DNA from: Deinococcus peraridilitoris DSM 19664
GTDB taxonomy: Bacteria > Deinococcota > Deinococci > Deinococcales > Deinococcaceae
Assembly: GCF_000317835.1 (NCBI RefSeq)
Contig: NC_019793.1
Span: 2,046,001 to 2,110,000, forward strand
Direction: 5' to 3'
Length of the DNA: 64,000 bases
Numbering within the stretch: position 1 is the first letter of the stretch; each line of letters begins with the position of its first letter. The notes below the pieces were generated by a model. That model made no database searches. It had not been told where the DNA came from and was given only the letters and a program-made list of their open reading frames with translations. Of the stretch, positions 41,638 through 51,352 are shown piece by piece. The position numbers and the translations under genes are program-made.

Positions 41638-41774
41638 CCTGAGAGACGGCGCAGTGACCCCTCCTGACAATATGCCTGGAGCTTGACATGAAGCCAGGAG
41701 TGCTCCCTTTCCTTGCCGTCAGAGCGGGTGGCAGGGAGGGGAAAGGAGGGGGAGCTCCATCCCTGACGCTCTTG

Positions 41775-41803
41775 TTGACAAGCGGCGTGCGGCCCAATAG
41801 AAT
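41775..41803 (+). promoter_or_regulatory. Promoter of tRNA-Lys
   Basis: TTGACA (41775-41780), 17-base spacer, TAGAAT (41798-41803): near-consensus sigma-70-type promoter, with the tRNA 14 bases downstream. Confidence 0.85.
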
Positions 41804-41816
41804 ACTGTGCGCCAAC

Positions 41817-41892
<76 letters not shown>

Positions 41893-41897
41893 AGGAA

Positions 41898-41946
41898 AAA
41901 GGCGGCGTAGACGTTCCCTGCGGGAAAGAAGCTACGCCGCCTTTCG
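41898..41946. terminator. Terminator after tRNA-Lys
   Basis: AAAGGCGGCGTAG ... CTACGCCGCCTTT, 13 perfect pairs, loop about 20 bases, then CG; usable in both directions. Confidence 0.8.
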
Positions 41947-41976
41947 TTGTTTCAAGAGCGCCCCGCTACGAACCCG

Positions 41977-42282
41977 CTAAGCGGAAGGCTCGCCGAGCAG
42001 CTCCTGGAGCGACAACGCCGATCCCTGACGCTGCTCCGCGAACACATGCGTGTAGCGCTGCAAGGTGAATCCCACGTCGGCGTGCCCCAGGTGGTCGGCT
42101 CTTGGCCGTCTTCGGAAACTTCAGGATCAACTGCCCTTTCACTTTCGTGAGGTCCGATGCACCTTGAGGACACCGCGTTCCAGGTTCACGTTTCCCAGTG
42201 CAACCCTGGCAACTCGCCGCGGCGCATACTGGTGACCAACGCGAGGGAGATGACGCCGGTCGGATTGAACGGCTCGTGCATG
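41977..42282 (-). pseudogene. Relic of a tyrosine integrase beside tRNA-Lys
   Basis: Minus-strand pieces of a XerC-type phage integrase in different frames: SLALVTSMRRGELPGLHW (contains catalytic Arg), NVNLERGVLKVH, LTKVKGQLILKFPKTAKSR, then directly GHADVGFTLQRYTHVFAEQR (contains the Tyr) and a natural end. The part with the HxxR motif (~100 codons) is deleted and there are at least two frameshifts. Place next to the 3' end of tRNA-Lys, a standard attB type, marks an old integration. Confidence 0.75.
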
Positions 42283-44442
42283 TCAGGTTCCCTCTTCCGT
42301 CCAATACGAGACGGCCGACACGACGCTGAAGTCCACGTTCAGCGCCGCAGCCGCCTGGCTCAGGTCGTAGTCTTTACCGTAGCTCACGGGTCCCGCTCCG
42401 GCCGAGGCTCCGGCGGACGCGGCGACGCGGAACCCGCCGTCCTCCAGGCCTTTCTTTCCCCACCGCACGTACATCCCCGCCGCCGCGGACGCCGCGACGT
42501 TCACGCCCGCCGTGCCGAGGCTCTTGTCTGCCTTGACCCCGAAGAAGACCGTGGATGACCCACCGTTGAACCCCTTCGAGTAGTTCGCGAACGCCCCGAT
42601 CCACGAGGGCGTTTTCACCTCCATCTCGAATGACTCACAGGAGATGCCGAACGACGCCACGCCGACCGACAGGCCAAACTTCGCGCCGCGCAGCGCGTCG
42701 GGGCAGGGGTCGAACGTCAGCCTGGAGGGCTTGGGCGCGACTTCCGGCGAGATGGTCGCCCCAGGGGTGGCGGCGCAGCTCAGCGCCTGTCCTGCGAGAT
42801 TTTCCGTGACGTACTCCCAGGTGAATCCCGCGACAGTGCCGTAGTACATCGATTCCGCCCACAACTGGACCTCGACGATGAGCATCTGGTGCTGGATGGC
42901 GTCGGCCACGTTGGCAGCCACGGCCGTCTTGTGTTGGACGGCCGCGGTCGTGTACCGTGCGATCGCGTCGTTCTGCCCCATCATGCGGCCGTGCCAGTCG
43001 CTGAGGAATCCGTTGTAGATCCGGCGGCACTCCCGCTGCCATACCTCCAGGGGGTCCATCGGGATACGTTCCAGTTCCTCCTCTGCCGCCCGGCGCCCGC
43101 GGTCGAATGCCCGGAGCATCTGCGCGTGGGCGTCCCAGGCTGCCTTGTGGAGCGGAGAGAGGCCGGGCTCGGCGAACGACGTGGCGATCGCACGGTGAAC
43201 GTCCCGCGCCCGTCGCGTCGTGGCCGGCGAGCGCGGCCGGAGGCGGGCGGCGAGCGCGTCGTACTCCGCGCGGAGTGCGCGTTCCCGCGCCTCTCCCTCA
43301 GCATGAATGCGGGCATACAGGTCCTGCATGGCAAGCACGTCGTCCAGCGAGCGTGGCAGGGGCGCCTGTGGAAAGGTCCAGTTCTGCCCTCGGCTGAGGT
43401 CGAACACGGTCGCGGCCGGGCGAACCAGGCGCGACTGCTCGGGCCGCTTGAGGGGCGGGGCCGCCTCGCCCTCGCGTGGCGTCTCCGTGTCCACAGGATG
43501 ATCCTTCCCGGCCTGAGCGGAAGGCGTTCGGCGCATGCCTTCCTGGAACACTTTCACGGCCTCGGCGGTTTTTCCCTGGCACGCCAAAGCTCGGGCCAGA
43601 TTTGTGTTGGCCTCGGCGAGCAGGGGCGCGAGCCGGACCGCTTCACGCAGCGCGGCTTCCGCGTCGCGCGGCCGTCCCAAGTTCAGCAGGGCGTGACCCT
43701 TGTTGTTGAGCAGCACGGCCCGCCCGGGGATGTTCATGATGGAAGGCGGGTCCGGCTTGAGCGCCTCGGCCTTCTTCAGGAGGCCGAGCGCCTCACGTGC
43801 CCAGCCCAGGCTGTTCGCGACGCCCGCGGCATTCACGAGGTGCGCGGCATTCTTCGGCTCCAACTGGTGTGCCGCCAGGAGTGCGGCGAGCGCGGCCTCC
43901 GGGATGTTGCGTGCCAGGGCGACGACGGCCGCACCTCGGGCGCGCTCGGCGCTCTTCACCTCCACACTCGACCGGAAGGCCGTCCAGGCCGCGCGGCCCA
44001 CCCGGGCCTCGAGGGCCCGCTCAAGCGTGACGGTCACGTCAGTCGACGCGCCCATACTTGGGCCACCCGGCGCCCCTCCGCCGCTCTTCTTGCGCTGCTC
44101 GCGAAGTTCCCTGAGGACCCGTTCGAGCTCCGCGTAACCGGGGCTGCCAGGCTGCATCTGCGCGAGCCGCTTCTCCAGTTCGCGGATCGCGTCCTCGATG
44201 GGGAGCCCGCCGGCCCGCAATGTCGGGCTGGACGGCGAGACGTCGACCTCATCCACGCAACCCGCAGACAGCTCGGCGATGCGCCGCTCGTGCTCCGCGA
44301 GCGGCGGCAGGGCGCTCGAGTCGCTCCATGCACGAAGGGTGGTCTGCGCGTCCGCGACGGAAGCGAAGCTGAGCCCCAGCAGGCAGGCAAGACCCAGGGA
44401 AGAGATGTTCTTGACAGTCCTCCCCTTGCCTGGCGCGTTCAA
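42283..44442 (-). CDS. Exported TPR-containing protein
   Basis: 719 residues. TTG 44442 overlaps the stop of the lipoprotein gene (TTGA) with GAGGTGG upstream, so the two are coupled. Signal peptide (SSLGLACLLGLSFASVADA). Residues ~35-140 acidic helical with a Gly/Pro stretch; ~160-300 three to four TPR-like repeats (AALLAAHQLEPKNAAHLVNAA, LLNNKGHALLNLGRPRDAEAAL); ~400-540 helical; C-terminal ~180 residues beta-rich and Gly/Ala/Ser-rich (AASAAAGMYVRWG), possibly a beta-structure at the surface. Function unknown. A 560-residue frame on the opposite strand is a shadow. Confidence 0.75.
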   Translation of the reverse strand: MNAPGKGRTVKNISSLGLACLLGLSFASVADAQTTLRAWSDSSALPPLAEHERRIAELSAGCVDEVDVSPSSPTLRAGGLPIEDAIRELEKRLAQMQPGSPGYAELERVLRELREQRKKSGGGAPGGPSMGASTDVTVTLERALEARVGRAAWTAFRSSVEVKSAERARGAAVVALARNIPEAALAALLAAHQLEPKNAAHLVNAAGVANSLGWAREALGLLKKAEALKPDPPSIMNIPGRAVLLNNKGHALLNLGRPRDAEAALREAVRLAPLLAEANTNLARALACQGKTAEAVKVFQEGMRRTPSAQAGKDHPVDTETPREGEAAPPLKRPEQSRLVRPAATVFDLSRGQNWTFPQAPLPRSLDDVLAMQDLYARIHAEGEARERALRAEYDALAARLRPRSPATTRRARDVHRAIATSFAEPGLSPLHKAAWDAHAQMLRAFDRGRRAAEEELERIPMDPLEVWQRECRRIYNGFLSDWHGRMMGQNDAIARYTTAAVQHKTAVAANVADAIQHQMLIVEVQLWAESMYYGTVAGFTWEYVTENLAGQALSCAATPGATISPEVAPKPSRLTFDPCPDALRGAKFGLSVGVASFGISCESFEMEVKTPSWIGAFANYSKGFNGGSSTVFFGVKADKSLGTAGVNVAASAAAGMYVRWGKKGLEDGGFRVAASAGASAGAGPVSYGKDYDLSQAAAALNVDFSVVSAVSYWTEEGT

Positions 44443-45230
44443 GGGAACACCACCTCGACTTGCAGGCACAGTTTTCCGCAGGTCGGGTGCTCGGGATCGA
44501 ACAGACCGTCGAGCGTCTGCGCGTACTCGCCGGTGTTGCGCTTTCGGATCAGGAGTGGCACCGGATCCTGACCCTGCACTACGTGAAAACCCGCGATGCG
44601 GTAGCGCCCCAGCGGAATGTCCGCGATTTCGTTGACTCGCGCTCCGTCGCTGCCGAGGCGGGCGGCGAACGGCTCGGTGGTGCTTCCGTCGATCAGCGGA
44701 CCGTTCGGCTCGAAATACAGCACGACCGTGGAGTAATCGCTGTTGTGGTCGCCCCAGAATCCGACGACCGTCGCGCCGTACGTTCCGGTGAGGGGTTCGG
44801 CCTGCGCTCCGGTCAGCTTCCAGGTGAAGTTCCGCACCGCGCCGTCGATCCCGGCGAAGCTGTCGCTGTTGTCCGGATGCAGGTACATCGTGTAGTTCCG
44901 GCCGTGATACGCTCTCGTGATCTGCGCGTAGGCCCGCCAGGAGCCCTGCTGGACCCGCAGGTCGTACCGCCCGTCTGCCGCGGTCCGGCCGGTGATGGCC
45001 GCGTTGTAGTAGATGGTGTTGTCAAGAGTGATCTTCACGTCGGAGAGAGGCTTGCCAGTGGCGTCGACCGCCTGTCCCCGCACCACGTAGCTCTGCGGCG
45101 TGGCATTCGTGCCACCACCGGGTGCCGTACCTCCCGTGCCGCCACTTCCGGGGGTCGCCGTGGCACCACCGCAGGCGACCAGAGAGAGGGCGAGAGTGCC
45201 GAGTCCGAGCCATGTCCGTGGGTTGCGCAT
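44439..45230 (-). CDS. Lipoprotein with carboxypeptidase-regulatory-like domain
   Basis: 263 residues, SD AGGAGG. Signal WLGLGTLALSLVAC with lipobox LVAC, then a Gly/Thr linker and a CarboxypepD_reg-like beta sandwich (VVRGQAVDATGKPLSDVKI; GRTAADGRYDLRVQQGSW). The second half is beta-rich (FTWKLTGA, VVLYFEPNGPL) and ends with a Cys pair (CGKLC). Probably a surface-bound partner of the downstream TPR protein. Divergent from the large regulator, the likely controller. Confidence 0.75.
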   Translation of the reverse strand: MRNPRTWLGLGTLALSLVACGGATATPGSGGTGGTAPGGGTNATPQSYVVRGQAVDATGKPLSDVKITLDNTIYYNAAITGRTAADGRYDLRVQQGSWRAYAQITRAYHGRNYTMYLHPDNSDSFAGIDGAVRNFTWKLTGAQAEPLTGTYGATVVGFWGDHNSDYSTVVLYFEPNGPLIDGSTTEPFAARLGSDGARVNEIADIPLGRYRIAGFHVVQGQDPVPLLIRKRNTGEYAQTLDGLFDPEHPTCGKLCLQVEVVFP

Positions 45231-45265
45231 ACGTCCTCCTGGGCGCCCGACCCGGGCGTCAAGGC

Positions 45266-45301
45266 AACGGTAGGTGGGGCCCGTGACGCGTCCGTAACGG
45301 T
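45266..45301. repeat. Direct repeat AACGGT pair in the divergent promoter region
   Basis: AACGGT at 45266-45271 and 45296-45301, exactly 30 bases apart, so on nearly the same DNA face (about three turns); the outer flanks GGCAAC/GTTGCC are also inverted. BTAD/SARP-type regulators bind spaced direct repeats; here such a regulator is encoded next to the site. Confidence 0.4.
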
Positions 45302-45352
45302 TGCCGGTCTCCTATCCGGTCGCGCCGTGCGGTGCGTACAATCGGGATACTC

Positions 45353-48300
45353 ATGGTCATGCCTCACGTCCGGATGCTGGGACGGTTCCGCGTCGTCGAT
45401 GGCGAGCGGGTGATCGCGCCGCCACGCAGCAACACCGTGCTGCTGCTGGCCTACCTCGCGTGCCGCGCGGACTGGGCCGACCGGGGTCGGCTCGCCACGC
45501 TCTTCTGGCCGGATCAGGATGAGGAGGTTGCCCTCACGAACCTCCGGCAGGTGCTGGCACGCGCCCGGGCTCACGCGTGGGCCGCGAATGTCGAGGCGGA
45601 GCGCACGCGCGTGCGGTGGCTCGTGCCGAACGACGTGCAGGCGTTCCGTGACGCACTTGGCCGGGGTGACGCGGCCTCCGCCGTGGAGGGGTATCACGGC
45701 GAGTTCCTCGATGGGATGGACGCCCTGCCGGACGGACTTCAGGAGTGGGTGGATGCCGAGCGCGAGACGCTGCGAAGCGCGTGGCTGCGCGTGTCGACGC
45801 GCCGGGCTGCCGACTTGGAGGCGAACGGAAACATGAGCGGCGCCGCCGAGCTGGCCGGACGCATCCTCGAAACTGACGCGCTCGCCGAGGACGCGCTGCA
45901 GACCTTCATGCGCTGCGCTGCGGGGCTCGGCCGTCGGGACGACGCCCTGCGGGCTTACCGCAGCTTCCGGGAGAGGCTGGACCGGGAACTGAGGCTTGAG
46001 CCGCTCGCGGGAACCCGAGAGCTGGCCGAGCAGATCGGCAGGGGAGAGCTTCCCGTGGCCAGGGTGCCGGCGCGTCAGCCGACGGCGACCATGGAGGCGA
46101 GCCGGCTGGTCGGACGCGACGCCGATCTCGCGCGGTTGCGCGCGTCCACTGCGCCCGCCCTGATCATCATGGGTGACCCCGGAATCGGCAAGACCCGCTT
46201 TCTGCAGGCCCTGGCGCCCGACGCGCCGTGGCTGCGGTGCCGGGAGGGCCTGGAGCGGGTGCCCTACCTGGCGCTGCTCGACCTCCTGCGGGCGCGTGCC
46301 GCGGACCTGCCGGACCTGGGGCCCTACCGCGAGGACCTCGCGCGTCTCGCTCCGGACCTCGCACCCGACCTCGCGTCCGGCCTGACACCCGCCCTGCTTG
46401 ATCCCGAGACCGCCCGGACGCGTGTGGTCGAGGCTCTCACGCGCTGCCTGGAGACCGTGGCGTCGGGGAGCCCGTTCGGCCTGGTGGTGGATGATCTGCA
46501 GTGGGTGGACCCGTACACCCTTGAGGTGCTCGCGTATGGCCTCTCGGGCCGACGCGTCCGCGTGCTCGGCGCGTGCCGCACCCTGGAAGGGCCAGAGGGA
46601 CTGTCGTCGCTGGTGTCCGCGGGCGCCGAGACTCACACCCTCGCCCCGCTGAGCGAGGACGACGTGCGCGCACTGCTCGCCACGCTGATGGAAACGGCGC
46701 AGGGACCACCGGTCTTCACGCGCTGGCTGCACCAACGGACGGGGGGCAATCCTTTCTTCGCCCTGGAGACCCTGCGCTTCCTGGCCGAGACGGGCGTTTT
46801 GCACGTCGAGCCGGGCGGCTGGCGGACCGAGGTCGACGACGTCACGCGCGACTACCGCGAGCTGAGCGTGCCGCCCCGCGTTGCGCAGTCCGTCCTGAGG
46901 CGTGTGAAGGCCCTGCCGGAGGAGGCGCGGCGGGTGCTGGACGTGGCGTGCGTCCTCTCCACGGGCCTTGACCCGACGCTGCTGTCCGGAATCGTGGGGC
47001 TCAGCGACTGGGCCGTGATGGAGGCGCTCGACGCGGCGGAACGCGCGGGCATCACACGAGGGGACGCCTTTGCGCACGACCTGTTCCGACAGACGCTCTA
47101 CGCCAGTCTGCCCGAGGCACGGCGCGCGTTTACGCATACGAGGATCGCCCGCGAACTCGCGGCCAGGCAGGCCACACCGCTGGTGGTCGCCGAGCACTTC
47201 ATCCGGGCTGCGCAGCCCGAAGCCGCAGCCCACCAGCTCCTGAACGCCGCGCGCCTGGCAGAGGACACTTCCCGCCGCGACGTCGCCGCCGAGCTGTACG
47301 CTCGCGCGGCGGAACTGCTGGAACTCGCCGGTCGGGCGGATGAAGCCGTCGACGCGACCGTGGCCGAGCACCGCATGCTCGCCGAGTTCGATACCGGTCC
47401 CAGGGCCGACGCGCTGGTCGAGCGCCTGAAGCGGCTCGCCCGCACGCCCCTGCAACTCGGTTGGGCCGCGCATGCCGAGGCACATCTGGCCTACGTGCGC
47501 GCCGACGCGGCGCGCGCCGAGCAGACCTCACGGCGCGGCCTGGAGTTCCTCGCGCTGCACGGTACGGACGCCTCCCTGGAAGGCTCGCTGTGCGCCGTGC
47601 TCGCCTCGAGCCTGTGGGCACAGGGCCGTGTCGCGGAAGCTCTGCCCGTCACTGAGCGGCGTGCCGGGAGTACGCGCGCCTCGGGCGATCTCCGCGAGCT
47701 GGAATCTGCGCTCAATGATCTGGGCGTGATCAGCAGCAACCTCGAACGGCATCGTGAGGCGATCACGTACCTCCAGCAGTCGCTCGACATCACGACCGGC
47801 CCGGTCGATCCGGTCGGTCGGGTGTCGACCCTCAACAACCTGGCGGTCAGCCAGGGAGAGCTCGGGCGCACACGCGACTCGCTGGAAACGCTCCTTCGGG
47901 CGCAGGCGCTGCTGGAGCCCACGAGCGGCACCGAGGCCCTGCGCATCCAGCATGACACCGCCGTTGGTCTCCGTCTCCACGAGCTCGGGGAGTACGGCGG
48001 GGCGCTCGACGCGTACGCCAGGGCCGAGCGGCTTGCCCGTGACCTCCAGTTCTGGTCGCTTCCGACCGTGCTCCGCTCCATCGCCGGGGTGTACGTGGAC
48101 CTGGGCGAGCTTGAGCTCGCCCAGCAGTACCTCGACGAGGCCCTCGCGCGGCCGAATGTCCGCCCGCTTCAACGCTGCGCGATCCTGCGCGTTCAGGGAA
48201 AGCTCGACCTGATTCAGGGGCGCAACCCCGACCCGGCCCTCGACGAGGCCGAGGAGATCGCGGGCCGTGTCGGGAAGCCCAAGGGAATTGTGCTCGCCCA

Positions 48301-48715
48301 ACTCGACCGCGCCGTGACCCGCGCTCCAGACGAGGCCTTCGACCTCGCGCGGCAGGCCCTGAAGGACGCGCGATCTCTCGACCTTCCCGGCGTGGAGGCG
48401 CTGGCTCACTTGCGCGCCGCGCAGGCAGCCATCGCTCTGGGTCGGTTCGTGGAGGCTGCCGAGGCCGCGCGGACGTGCATCGCGATGTCGGGAACCTACG
48501 CTTCGGGGGCCACTCCGGCGGAGACGCACCTCACGCTTCACCGGGCTCTTTGGGGAGTCGGTGACCGGCGCGCCTTCGAGGCGCTGCGTGCGGCGGGCGA
48601 GTGGATCCGGGAAACAGTCGCGCGGCACGTTCCACCCGCTCACGTGCAGGCCTTCCTGAAGCGCAATCCCGTGAACGTGGCGGTTGCCCTGGCTTCGGAA
48701 CAGGCCGAGGATTGA
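45353..48715 (+). CDS. Large BTAD/ATPase/TPR transcriptional regulator
   Basis: 1,120 residues from ATG 45353 (GTG 45332 also in frame; TACAAT box at 45337). Order: winged-helix-like start (~3-90, VRMLGRFRVVDGERVI ... LFWPDQDEEVALTNLRQVLARAR); BTAD helical domain (~95-235); AAA-type ATPase (~250-550) with Walker A GDPGIGKT (~274-281) and Walker B LVVDDLQW; then TPR repeats to the end (ALNDLGVISSNLERHREAI; TLNNLAVSQGELGRTRDSL). AfsR/SARP-like or LAL-type activator; the ligand is unknown. Divergent from the lipoprotein/TPR-protein pair, its likely target. Confidence 0.85.
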   Translation: MVMPHVRMLGRFRVVDGERVIAPPRSNTVLLLAYLACRADWADRGRLATLFWPDQDEEVALTNLRQVLARARAHAWAANVEAERTRVRWLVPNDVQAFRDALGRGDAASAVEGYHGEFLDGMDALPDGLQEWVDAERETLRSAWLRVSTRRAADLEANGNMSGAAELAGRILETDALAEDALQTFMRCAAGLGRRDDALRAYRSFRERLDRELRLEPLAGTRELAEQIGRGELPVARVPARQPTATMEASRLVGRDADLARLRASTAPALIIMGDPGIGKTRFLQALAPDAPWLRCREGLERVPYLALLDLLRARAADLPDLGPYREDLARLAPDLAPDLASGLTPALLDPETARTRVVEALTRCLETVASGSPFGLVVDDLQWVDPYTLEVLAYGLSGRRVRVLGACRTLEGPEGLSSLVSAGAETHTLAPLSEDDVRALLATLMETAQGPPVFTRWLHQRTGGNPFFALETLRFLAETGVLHVEPGGWRTEVDDVTRDYRELSVPPRVAQSVLRRVKALPEEARRVLDVACVLSTGLDPTLLSGIVGLSDWAVMEALDAAERAGITRGDAFAHDLFRQTLYASLPEARRAFTHTRIARELAARQATPLVVAEHFIRAAQPEAAAHQLLNAARLAEDTSRRDVAAELYARAAELLELAGRADEAVDATVAEHRMLAEFDTGPRADALVERLKRLARTPLQLGWAAHAEAHLAYVRADAARAEQTSRRGLEFLALHGTDASLEGSLCAVLASSLWAQGRVAEALPVTERRAGSTRASGDLRELESALNDLGVISSNLERHREAITYLQQSLDITTGPVDPVGRVSTLNNLAVSQGELGRTRDSLETLLRAQALLEPTSGTEALRIQHDTAVGLRLHELGEYGGALDAYARAERLARDLQFWSLPTVLRSIAGVYVDLGELELAQQYLDEALARPNVRPLQRCAILRVQGKLDLIQGRNPDPALDEAEEIAGRVGKPKGIVLAQLDRAVTRAPDEAFDLARQALKDARSLDLPGVEALAHLRAAQAAIALGRFVEAAEAARTCIAMSGTYASGATPAETHLTLHRALWGVGDRRAFEALRAAGEWIRETVARHVPPAHVQAFLKRNPVNVAVALASEQAED

Positions 48716-48786
48716 CCACTCGGACAGCTGGGAGGTGACCGAGGCGATGAACTGACACCCATTACGCAAGCGTCACGGGTGAGGCC

Positions 48787-48792
48787 TACCCT
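48787..48792 (+). promoter_or_regulatory. Leaderless-type -10 box before 48799
   Basis: TACCCT, six bases (GCCAGC), ATG 48799. No SD. Confidence 0.45.
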
Positions 48793-48798
48793 GCCAGC

Positions 48799-48966
48799 AT
48801 GCCCATCCGGACACGCCCTCCGAGCTTCATCCTGCGCGTTCGCGACACGCCGGGCGGAACCTGTCTGGTCCTGCTCGACGTCCGTACGGGAGAACAGCAC
48901 GAGTTCACGTCGTGGGTGGCGCTGGCGCAGTTCGTCCGGTCCCTGCTGCGTCCGGGACTGCGCTGA
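48799..48966 (+). CDS. 55-residue protein, unknown
   Basis: Small beta-beta-helix protein (SFILRVRDTPGGTCLVLLDV, HEFTSWVALAQFVRSLL). The box at 48787 fits leaderless translation. It lies 30 bases before the methyltransferase gene, which has its own SD, and the two may be one operon. Not recognised. Confidence 0.55.
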   Translation: MPIRTRPPSFILRVRDTPGGTCLVLLDVRTGEQHEFTSWVALAQFVRSLLRPGLR

Positions 48967-48996
48967 CGGCCCTGCCGTCGGGAAGGAGAGAGGAAC

Positions 48997-49824
48997 ATGA
49001 CCACAACGGACACCATGGCCCCGGAGATGCTCGCACTCAAGGACCGGCTGAAGGTCACCTGGATGAGCGGCGACTATGGCGTGTTCGCCCGGTACCTCGA
49101 ACCGGGCGCGTTGGAAATCCTGGAACGCTGGGACCTCCAGCCCGGCGAGCGCGTTCTGGACGTGGGCTGCGGCGCTGGGCAGATCGCTCTTCCCGCTGCG
49201 GCACGCGGAGTTGACGTGACGGGCGTGGATATCGCGGCGAACCTCATCGCGCAGGCGCGGCGGCGCGCCGAGGACGCCGGGGTCCGCGCCACCTTCGACG
49301 AGGGTGACGCGGAGCGCCTGCCCTACCCGGACGCGAGCTTCGACACGGTCGTGAGCCTCATCGGCGCGATGTTCGCTCCCCGTCCCGACCGCGTGGCGGC
49401 CGAACTGCTGCGGGTGTGTCGGCCCGGCGGCCGCATCCTGTTGGCCAATTGGACGCCGGCGGGGTTCATCGGCCAGATGTTCAAGACCATCGGAAAGCAC
49501 GTGCCGCCCTCTCCGCTCATGCCGTCGCCGCTCCTGTGGGGAGACGAGCAGACCGTCCGTGACCGGCTGGGCAGCGGGACGAGCGACCTGCGGTTCCAGC
49601 GCTACCACTACCGGCTCGCTTACCCTTTCCCCCCACAGGACGTGGTCGCGTTCTTCCGGGAGTACTACGGTCCGACGAACCGCGCGTTTGCCGCGCTTGA
49701 CGAGGCGGGACAGGACGCGCTCGAGGCGGACCTGGTCCGCCTCTGGTCGGAGCACAACATTGCTGGACCAGGGGAGAGTGCCATCGAGAGCGAGTACCTC
49801 GAAGTGAGGGCGACGCGAGGCTGA
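48997..49824 (+). CDS. Class I SAM-dependent methyltransferase (UbiE/Coq5-like)
   Basis: 275 residues. SAM motif [17 protein letters not shown], acidic loop GVDIAANL, motif [21 protein letters not shown], post-motif [18 protein letters not shown]. The C-terminal part ([22 protein letters not shown]) is the lid that usually decides substrate; the substrate here is unknown. SD AAGGAGAG. Resembles methyltransferase type 11 proteins that follow regulator genes in many bacteria. Confidence 0.85.
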   Translation: MTTTDTMAPEMLALKDRLKVTWMSGDYGVFARYLEPGALEILERWDLQPGERVLDVGCGAGQIALPAAARGVDVTGVDIAANLIAQARRRAEDAGVRATFDEGDAERLPYPDASFDTVVSLIGAMFAPRPDRVAAELLRVCRPGGRILLANWTPAGFIGQMFKTIGKHVPPSPLMPSPLLWGDEQTVRDRLGSGTSDLRFQRYHYRLAYPFPPQDVVAFFREYYGPTNRAFAALDEAGQDALEADLVRLWSEHNIAGPGESAIESEYLEVRATRG

Positions 49825-49832
49825 GCGGAGAC

Positions 49833-49862
49833 GAAGGTGGAGGGAACGTCCCCTCCACCTTC
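49833..49862 (+). terminator. Hairpin terminator after the methyltransferase gene
   Basis: GAAGGTGGAGGG-AACGTC-CCCTCCACCTTC: 12 perfect pairs, but only a short T tract, so the strength is uncertain. Confidence 0.6.
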
Positions 49863-50263
49863 AGGTTCCGGCGTGCGGGCACCAGATTCAGTCGCTGTCG
49901 CGTCACGTGCAGTGCGTCGTGCCTGACCTCGCCGAGGCGCTACCGGGCACCGTCGGGTGCCGGTGCAGGTCGCCGGGTATCAGGACGAGCACGAGTGGTT
50001 TTTCGAGCGTGCACAAACCCCACCTCGACCCACCTCGATAGGTGCCGAGGCGTGTGCGGGTGGCGCGGTACAGCTTCATCAGGAGGACATCGCTGGGTCG
50101 AAGGGGGGCCAGCGATCGGGCCGGCGGGGTAGACGCGGGTCAAGTCGAACACCGCACCATCGAGCCGTCAAACGGTCTGGCTGACCATGAAGAGAAATGG
50201 CCACCAGTACCGTAGCTACGGTTAAATCACGAACTTAGCGGACGCACCGCTCAAGCTCGCTGG
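49863..50263. other. 401-base stretch without a supported gene
   Basis: Short frames on both strands show no start signals or recognisable motifs. It holds a 12-base perfect palindrome CCGTAGCTACGG (50210-50221). It may be decayed coding or regulatory DNA before the convergent TPR gene. Confidence 0.4.
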
Positions 50264-51328
50264 TCAAGAGGGCTCCTTTTGACCAGCGCGACTGTGCCTG
50301 CTGTGCTGACGGTCGAGGTCGTACTTCGTTTGCAGGATACGAATGCGCTCCTGGCTGTCCTCGGCGTACAGTGACTGCTCCAGGCTGCGGGCCTGACCGA
50401 CGTGCTCATAGGCACAGCGGTAGTCGTTGAGTCCCTCGCAGGCACGGGCCATCAGTTCGTGCCCCTGGACCAGAAAGCGCTTTCGCGCTCCCTCCCCGGC
50501 GCGGATCAGTACGAGTTCGGCGTCAGTCAGGGCAATGCCGAACTGTCCGGCGTCCAGCGAGACTTCCGCCAGACCGGTCATGGCGAGGAGTTCGGCATCG
50601 AGATCGTTCATCTGTCTCGCCATCGTGAGGGCGTCGAAGAGCAACTCGCGTGCCTTCACGTGTTGGCCGCTCGCCATCTGCACCAGCGCCTGTCCGTGCA
50701 GGGCGCGCTGTTTCAAGTAGGGCATCCGGTGTGCGGTGGCCTGCTCGATCACGCTGAGGTAGTGGGCTGCGGCTTCCTCGAGTTGTTGACGTCGGCGCAG
50801 TGCTTCGGCGAGGTTCAGTTGCAGCAGGGTATGGTGACGTACTGAAGTGCCGGCGTCGACCAGCTCAAGACCTTCACGGGTGATTCGCTCGCCACGCTCC
50901 AGGTCGCCGTGCTCAATGTGGGCACGCCCCAGGTTGATGTGCAGGATCAGGAGTCGTACGGGATCCCCACCCTGCCTGAGGATTTCGCTGGCCTGCTCGT
51001 AATGCTCGAAGGCGGCGACCTGGTTGCCGAGGTCGCCCCACAGCAAACCGAGGTTGAGGTGAATGCCGGCCGCTCCGTACAGGTCTGCTGCCTGCTCACG
51101 CAGTTCGAGTGCAAGGTGAAATTCGACGAGCGCCTCGGCGCTGAGTCCACTCATGTGCAGGACGCTGGCGAGCCCTGCCCGGGCCTCTGCTTTCGTCGTC
51201 GCGTCAAGATCTCTGGTCAGCAGGGCCTGAAAACGTTCACGTGCGTCCGCCAGACGGCCCTGCTCTCGGGCAATTCGTGCCTGTCCGAGCAACGCTTGAC
51301 TGTCAGGTCCTTCGCTTGTTGGGCCCAT
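50264..51328 (-). CDS. TPR-repeat protein
   Basis: 354 residues, ATG 51328, SD GGGAGG. At least seven TPR-like helical pairs (AALGQARIAREQGRLADARERFQ-type start; GIHLNLGLLWGDLGNQVAAFEHY; LHINLGRAHIEHGDLERG; LLQLNLAEALRRRQQLEEA; ALHGQALVQMASGQH; LAMTGLAEVSLDAGQ). The end (IRILQTKYDLDRQHSR) is the signal helix usually placed before GGDEF or kinase output domains in Deinococcus-type TPR sensors, but here no output domain follows. Cytoplasmic, function unknown. Confidence 0.75.
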   Translation of the reverse strand: MGPTSEGPDSQALLGQARIAREQGRLADARERFQALLTRDLDATTKAEARAGLASVLHMSGLSAEALVEFHLALELREQAADLYGAAGIHLNLGLLWGDLGNQVAAFEHYEQASEILRQGGDPVRLLILHINLGRAHIEHGDLERGERITREGLELVDAGTSVRHHTLLQLNLAEALRRRQQLEEAAAHYLSVIEQATAHRMPYLKQRALHGQALVQMASGQHVKARELLFDALTMARQMNDLDAELLAMTGLAEVSLDAGQFGIALTDAELVLIRAGEGARKRFLVQGHELMARACEGLNDYRCAYEHVGQARSLEQSLYAEDSQERIRILQTKYDLDRQHSRHSRAGQKEPS

Positions 51329-51352
51329 GGCCTCCCTCTCGTCCTATTAAGC

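Noticed and set aside
42889..44571. 560-codon open frame on the + strand opposite the TPR protein
   Set aside because: Antisense shadow. The minus-strand frame has a signal peptide, TPR repeats and coupling to the lipoprotein gene.
50210..50221. 12-base palindrome CCGTAGCTACGG as an operator
   Set aside because: A lone short palindrome with no promoter or start next to it; no basis for a function.
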